A stretch of DNA of 9,603 nt. Origin: Planctomycetota bacterium (GTDB taxonomy: Bacteria > Planctomycetota > UBA8108 > UBA1146). Where the stretch lies: contig NZJA01000057.1 of assembly GCA_002691835.1 (NCBI GenBank), positions 1 to 9,603 of the forward strand. The letters run 5' to 3'. The position numbers and the translations under genes are program-made. A model generated the notes under the pieces. That model did no database searches, had not been told where the DNA came from, and saw only the letters and a list, made by a program, of their open reading frames with translations. Positions 6,605 through 9,603 of the stretch are shown here, one piece after another. Within the stretch, counting starts at the first letter, position 1; each line of letters opens with the position of its first letter.

Positions 6605-7951
6605 TTAGTTACAGGAAGCCGTATCGTAGTTCGCGCAATCGAGCGGATCCGGAGTGGCCGAAGCCGGGTCGACACCGCAGGTACTTGGTCCAGGTGCGGC
6701 AGGTGGAGTTCCACCAGCGAAGATGTAGCTCAGGGTTGAGATCGCATCCGAGATATCAATCCCACCGTCATCGTTGGTGTCAATGGCATCGAGGCAGACC
6801 ATGGGAGTTCCCTGGAACAGGTAGGAAAGCGTTCCAATAGCGTCAGAGATATCCACGAGGGTGTCAGAGTTGACGTCACCTCGACGGAAGCGCTCTGGAA
6901 GACACTCAGCTTCACAACTCATTCCTGCGAGGGCCTCGCCACACTCTCCAAGCCCGGAGATCTCCAAGGTGAAGAGAGTCATTTCTGCTGGGAGAACGTA
7001 GGTGGTAGTGGTTTCAGTTCCACCGAGAGTTGCGATCAACTGACCGTCCACCTTCAGCTCAAGAGCCTGATAGTTTGGACTGTTGTTGACCCAGCTCAGG
7101 GTCGCAGTGCACGAATCGTGATCGACAGAGCAGGAGAGATCAGAGATCGGAGCATTTGGCGGAGTGCTGTTGCAAGTGTAGGAAGTTGACGTTGCAACGG
7201 AATCTTGTCCATTGCTGATTCCGTAGACGTCGACGTTTGTCGCCACTCCGTCATTCAGGTTCAGCGAAATGCTCTGGGTGTCGCCGGCGTAGGAAGAGGC
7301 GATTCCATCAATCGAGACGATGATCGAATCGTAGGTTCCACCGTTGGTCCATGAAGCAGTTCCGGTGCAGACACAGGCGTCATCAAGGACGACCTGAAGA
7401 CCCGTTGGAGCAGGAGTTTCGACGGTCACGGATCCATGCTCAAGGATGGGGCTCTGTGAAGCGCCGTTGACGGAGATCACACAAAGAACTGGAGGGGATC
7501 CAAGACTGTTGGTGAAGGTCAGAGGTGAAATCTGTGCCGGAGTCGCAGTCGACTGAACTAAGAAATTAAGTCTGGCAATACTCTGGTCAGATCCTGCAGG
7601 AATCGAGAGCAGGGGTGGCGCGAGGCTGACGATGGCACCCACGGTGATTCCACCACTGCCTGTCGGTTCACCCATGTGAAAGAATTCTGCTCCATCACCA
7701 GAGTTGAGACTCTGAAGAGTCGAGCCCTGGACTACGGAGTCAAGGGTCAGAATGGTCGGGTCGTAGTTGATACCGAACTGAAAGCCTTGAGCGGACTCAG
7801 GTAGGTTTGTCATTAAAATGTCCGCTGCCAGCGATCCTCCGGGAAGGTTGCTGGTGTTGGGCGCACTGAGCTTATATGTCTGAGCTTCGACAGCCGTTGA
7901 ACAGAGCATGATGAGGGCTGCCATGATGAGACCGAAATGGATACGAAGCAT
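6605..7951 (-). CDS. Secreted cohesin-like / FN3-like / dockerin-type repeat protein
   Basis: A 448-residue exported protein of unknown specific role, probably adhesive or part of the extracellular matrix. Residues 1-23 form a signal peptide (Arg, hydrophobic core, cleavage near VEA-Q). Residues about 30-178 resemble a cohesin-type carbohydrate-binding/adhesion fold (ADILMTNLPESAQGFQFG, then NYDPTILTL). Two Cys-containing fibronectin-III-like repeats follow (about 181-260 and 264-350), each with an SW-[TV]-N strand (ASWTNGG, LSWVNNS) and IDG/VDG turn. The C-terminus has two dockerin calcium loops in canonical spacing: D359/N361/D363/D367/D370 and D391/N393/D395/D399/D402, each followed by an LSYLF/LSYIF helix. 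A Cys-rich tail (C425, C439, C447) completes it. No catalytic domain is seen. ATG at 7949-7951 is preceded on its strand by GAAAGGA, nine bases upstream. It is monocistronic, diverging from arsS, and faces ribBA across a terminator. Many paralogues would be expected in such genomes. Confidence 0.85.
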   Translation of the reverse strand: MLRIHFGLIMAALIMLCSTAVEAQTYKLSAPNTSNLPGGSLAADILMTNLPESAQGFQFGINYDPTILTLDSVVQGSTLQSLNSGDGAEFFHMGEPTGSGGITVGAIVSLAPPLLSIPAGSDQSIARLNFLVQSTATPAQISPLTFTNSLGSPPVLCVISVNGASQSPILEHGSVTVETPAPTGLQVVLDDACVCTGTASWTNGGTYDSIIVSIDGIASSYAGDTQSISLNLNDGVATNVDVYGISNGQDSVATSTSYTCNSTPPNAPISDLSCSVDHDSCTATLSWVNNSPNYQALELKVDGQLIATLGGTETTTTYVLPAEMTLFTLEISGLGECGEALAGMSCEAECLPERFRRGDVNSDTLVDISDAIGTLSYLFQGTPMVCLDAIDTNDDGGIDISDAISTLSYIFAGGTPPAAPGPSTCGVDPASATPDPLDCANYDTASCN

Positions 7952-7968
7952 GGATGAGTTTCCTTTCT

Positions 7969-8026
7969 CGCCGTTGACCCAATGCCTTAACGGCGGGGCC
8001 GAATCCTAAGCCGAACGCTGATTCGG
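7969..8026 (-). promoter_or_regulatory. Two tandem hairpins in the leader of the dockerin gene
   Basis: CGCCGTT (7969-7975) pairs with AACGGCG (7989-7995) around 13 bases, starting just upstream of the ribosome site at 7961-7967. CCGAATC (7999-8005) pairs with GATTCGG (8020-8026), and AGC/GCT at 8009-8011/8017-8019 can extend it inside. Both stems are perfect. If transcription starts in the AT-rich stretch beyond 8040, both lie in the 5' UTR. No known riboswitch class is recognised. Confidence 0.4.
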
Positions 8027-8040
8027 GATAGGGTGTCTTC

Positions 8041-8110
8041 CTGTGTAAATACATTCTAGTGATTAACAAAGCGTTTTGAAGTTAGCTAATGGAATATTTT
8101 TTGTATGTGT
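8041..8110. promoter_or_regulatory. AT-rich divergent promoter region between dockerin gene and arsS
   Basis: This is the only clearly AT-rich stretch of the 226-base divergent gap. A possible minus-strand -10 is TAGAAT (complement of 8053-8058), with no good -35. On the plus strand TTGAAG at 8076-8081 could be a -35, but no well-spaced -10 follows. Promoter location is inferred from composition and gene orientation rather than a clear box pair. Confidence 0.35.
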
Positions 8111-8125
8111 TTCCTTCTGTGGTCA

Positions 8126-8155
8126 GACCCGACTAATTTGCCTTATGTGACCCGA
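8126..8155 (+). repeat. Short direct repeat upstream of arsS
   Basis: GACCCGA occurs at 8126-8132 and 8149-8155, 23 bases apart start to start, ending just ahead of the arsS ribosome site. It could be a regulator half-site pair, but 7 bases is short enough to arise by chance. Confidence 0.2.
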
Positions 8156-8177
8156 TTCATCAGAAAGGCACGAATCC

Positions 8178-9200
8178 TTGCAGAAAAACTGGTCGGAATG
8201 TTTCCGGCAAAAATTGGCTGATCCTCTGATTCGATCGGCAACTCGAGTTCTTCAGATCAATCTGGGGCGGGTCTGCAATCAGAGCTGTCATCATTGCCAT
8301 GTCGGAGCCAGTCCTCGCCGGACGGAGCAGCTTTCGGACTCTGGTATCGAGGCTTGCTTTGCTCTGATGGATCGACTTCCAGAATTGGCGGTGGTCGATT
8401 TAACGGGTGGGGCACCCGAACTGCATCCCGGATTCAGGCGATTGGTGTTGGAATCCAGGGCGAGGGATCTTGAAGTGATCGATCGCTGTAACCTGACGAT
8501 TCTGGAAGAGCCAGATCAATCTTCTCTGGCAAATTTTCTGGCGCAGAATGCCGTTCACGTGATTGCCAGTCTGCCCTGTCATTCCCCCGAAAATGTTGAT
8601 CGACAGAGGGGAACAGGGGTTTTCGACAAAAGCCTTCGCGGGTTGAGGAGACTCAACCGTTTGGGGTATGGAAAGCGGGAGGGAAAGATTTCTGCCGCCA
8701 CAGATTTATCACTCGATCTTGTGTTCAATCCCGGTGGAGCCACGCTGCCACCCGCGGCTGAAAAATTGGAATCGGAATACCGACGGGTTTTGAAAAGTGA
8801 TCACGACATCGTCTTTGACCGATTGATCACGATCACGAATATGCCCATCGCACGATTTTTGGGACAGCTTCGTGCTGAGGGAAAAGAGCAGGAATATCAG
8901 GAGCTGCTGTATCAGTCATTCAACCATGAAACACTGCCGGGCCTGATGTGTCGGGAGACTCTCTCTGTTGAGTACACCGGTCGGCTTCATGACTGTGATT
9001 TTAATCAGATGCTGGAGATCGGTTTGGCAGAGGACTCTTCGAACGACATTGTTCCAGATCTGTGGAATGTGACTGAAGAGCAACTGTTGGGACGGGAAAT
9101 CGCGACAGGGGGACACTGTTTCGGGTGTACAGCAGGACAGGGATCATCCTGTGGTGGAAGCCTGATCGAGACTTCCACCACAGGAAACCCTTCGAATTAG
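8178..9200 (+). CDS. arsS: Radical SAM protein of the arsenosugar biosynthesis ArsS type (DUF3641)
   Basis: A 340-residue cytoplasmic radical SAM enzyme. The family is assigned to arsenosugar synthesis, acting after arsenite methylation to attach the adenosyl-derived sugar to dimethylarsenic. The SAM cluster motif is CNQSCHHCHVGA (C33, C37, C40), preceded by the family's LQINLGR. TGGAPELHP at 76-84 is the SAM-binding GGE-like element, and SLPCHSPENVDRQRG (131-145) is also family-like. The C-terminal DUF3641 part has ITNMPIARFLG near 219-229 and extra cysteines at 258, 273, 314, 317 and 325 (HCFGCTAGQGSSCGG), which may hold an auxiliary cluster. The start is TTG at 8178: an in-frame TGA at 8148-8150 excludes a longer form, and the next ATG would delete the cluster motif. 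GAAAGG at 8163-8168 is a fair ribosome site. No arsM, arsR or other arsenic gene is in view. Its stop TAG overlaps the opposing LysM gene's stop. The family call is strong; activity on arsenic here is inferred. Confidence 0.9.
   Translation: MQKNWSECFRQKLADPLIRSATRVLQINLGRVCNQSCHHCHVGASPRRTEQLSDSGIEACFALMDRLPELAVVDLTGGAPELHPGFRRLVLESRARDLEVIDRCNLTILEEPDQSSLANFLAQNAVHVIASLPCHSPENVDRQRGTGVFDKSLRGLRRLNRLGYGKREGKISAATDLSLDLVFNPGGATLPPAAEKLESEYRRVLKSDHDIVFDRLITITNMPIARFLGQLRAEGKEQEYQELLYQSFNHETLPGLMCRETLSVEYTGRLHDCDFNQMLEIGLAEDSSNDIVPDLWNVTEEQLLGREIATGGHCFGCTAGQGSSCGGSLIETSTTGNPSN
9147..9185. terminator. Perfect 14-bp hairpin in the 3' end of arsS, possible bidirectional terminator
   Basis: TCCTGTGGTGGAAG (9147-9160) and CTTCCACCACAGGA (9172-9185) pair perfectly around an 11-base loop. 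It is inside arsS coding sequence, 15 bases before the stop codon, and just past the stop of the convergent LysM gene. Neither side has a U-tract, so if it ends transcription it does so in a non-classical way; it could equally stabilise 3' ends. Confidence 0.55.
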
Positions 9201-9603
9201 TTGGGAATGACGATGGTACTGCCGACGATCATCTGACCGGGATCTGAAACAGTTGCTCGATTGGCAGCCATCAAATCGGCGTATCGATGTCCGTTTCCGT
9301 AGAATCGGACCGCCAATGACCAGAGAGTATCTCCCTGACGGATTTTGTAAGTCATCGGTGAGGTCGAAGTCGCGTCAAAGGTCGATCCGATCTCGGAATC
9401 CGTAGATTCGATGAATGGTTCCGGCTGGATTTCAGTGACGGCGATCTCCTCTTCGACTGTTGCCCAAGGATCAAAGTCCTCTTCGAAAGCGATGGCTTCT
9501 TCGGCTTCAACCGATCCCATTGGGATGGGGATGACCATTAGCGGATAGAAAGTTTTCTGACCATTTTCTTCTCGGTAACGCCAGAACGGGAAGAACCAAT
9601 GAC
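9197..9603 (-). CDS. LysM-domain protein, N-terminus beyond window
   Basis: The visible part ends in a LysM domain of about 50 residues (YKIRQGDTLWSLAVRFYG, then HRYADLMAANRA and GSTIVIPN), a fold that binds peptidoglycan or chitin glycan chains. Ahead of it is a long acidic, Thr/Ser/Pro-containing linker typical of a spacer. An ATG at 9538 is possible, but the frame stays open to the right edge with plausible coding sequence (FFPFWRYREENGQKTFYPL ahead of that Met), so the gene probably starts outside the window and the 9538 ATG is internal. No signal peptide can be judged. Its TAA stop (complement of 9197-9199) overlaps the arsS TAG at 9198-9200, so the two transcripts must run into each other. 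The domain is certain; a cell-wall or envelope role is inferred. Confidence 0.8.
   Translation of the reverse strand, partial: HWFFPFWRYREENGQKTFYPLMVIPIPMGSVEAEEAIAFEEDFDPWATVEEEIAVTEIQPEPFIESTDSEIGSTFDATSTSPMTYKIRQGDTLWSLAVRFYGNGHRYADLMAANRATVSDPGQMIVGSTIVIPN

Noticed and set aside
9536..9538. ATG at 9538 as start of the LysM protein
   Set aside because: Reading continues without a stop to the right edge with protein-like sequence, so a start beyond the window is more likely, though not proven.
1..9603. CRISPR array, tRNA, rRNA, insertion sequence or prophage
   Set aside because: No regular spaced repeats, cloverleaf, rRNA-like segments, transposase or phage genes were recognised on either strand.

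Overview
The window reads as a chromosomal segment of a free-living bacterium with moderate GC, most likely a Planctomycetota member or a close relative. The strongest pointer is the secreted protein at 6605-7951: a cohesin-like domain, two Cys-rich fibronectin-III-like repeats and a C-terminal dockerin pair of the form GDxNxDxxVDISDAI...LSYLF, a layout I associate with marine planctomycete-type genomes. This assignment is inference from protein style; no rRNA or other marker is present. I see no insertion sequence, phage, tRNA, rRNA or CRISPR array.

Layout. (1) 2-1159 (+): most of an M32 zinc carboxypeptidase, cut by the left window edge. (2) 1163-3424 (+): directly behind it and in the same frame, a 753-residue membrane redox protein that joins a thioredoxin-reductase-like FAD/NAD(P) module, apparently circularly permuted, to a NapH/CcoG-like membrane domain with two [4Fe-4S] motifs. 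(3) 3429-4394 (-): a convergent WaaP/Kdo-type small kinase. (4) 4534-5172 (+): a divergent stand-alone B3/B4 (PheRS-beta-like) domain protein with a GTG start. (5) 5295-6524 (+): bifunctional riboflavin enzyme RibBA, ended by a strong 12-bp terminator hairpin. (6) 6605-7951 (-): the dockerin/cohesin-like exported protein, with a leader that can form two hairpins. (7) 8178-9200 (+): a radical SAM enzyme of the ArsS (arsenosugar biosynthesis, DUF3641) type with a TTG start. (8) 9197-9603 (-): the C-terminal part of a LysM protein running off the right edge; its stop codon overlaps that of arsS.

The genes do not form one pathway. They are mainly single housekeeping or accessory genes packed tightly, with three convergent gene pairs and two divergent ones. 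The most interesting object is the permuted flavoprotein-polyferredoxin fusion at 1163-3424, which looks able to pass electrons between NAD(P)H, FAD and membrane iron-sulfur clusters in one chain. Second is a perfect 14-bp hairpin inside the 3' coding end of arsS, next to the overlapping stop codons. All functional calls come from reading the translated sequence and from memory of families; no search was run.
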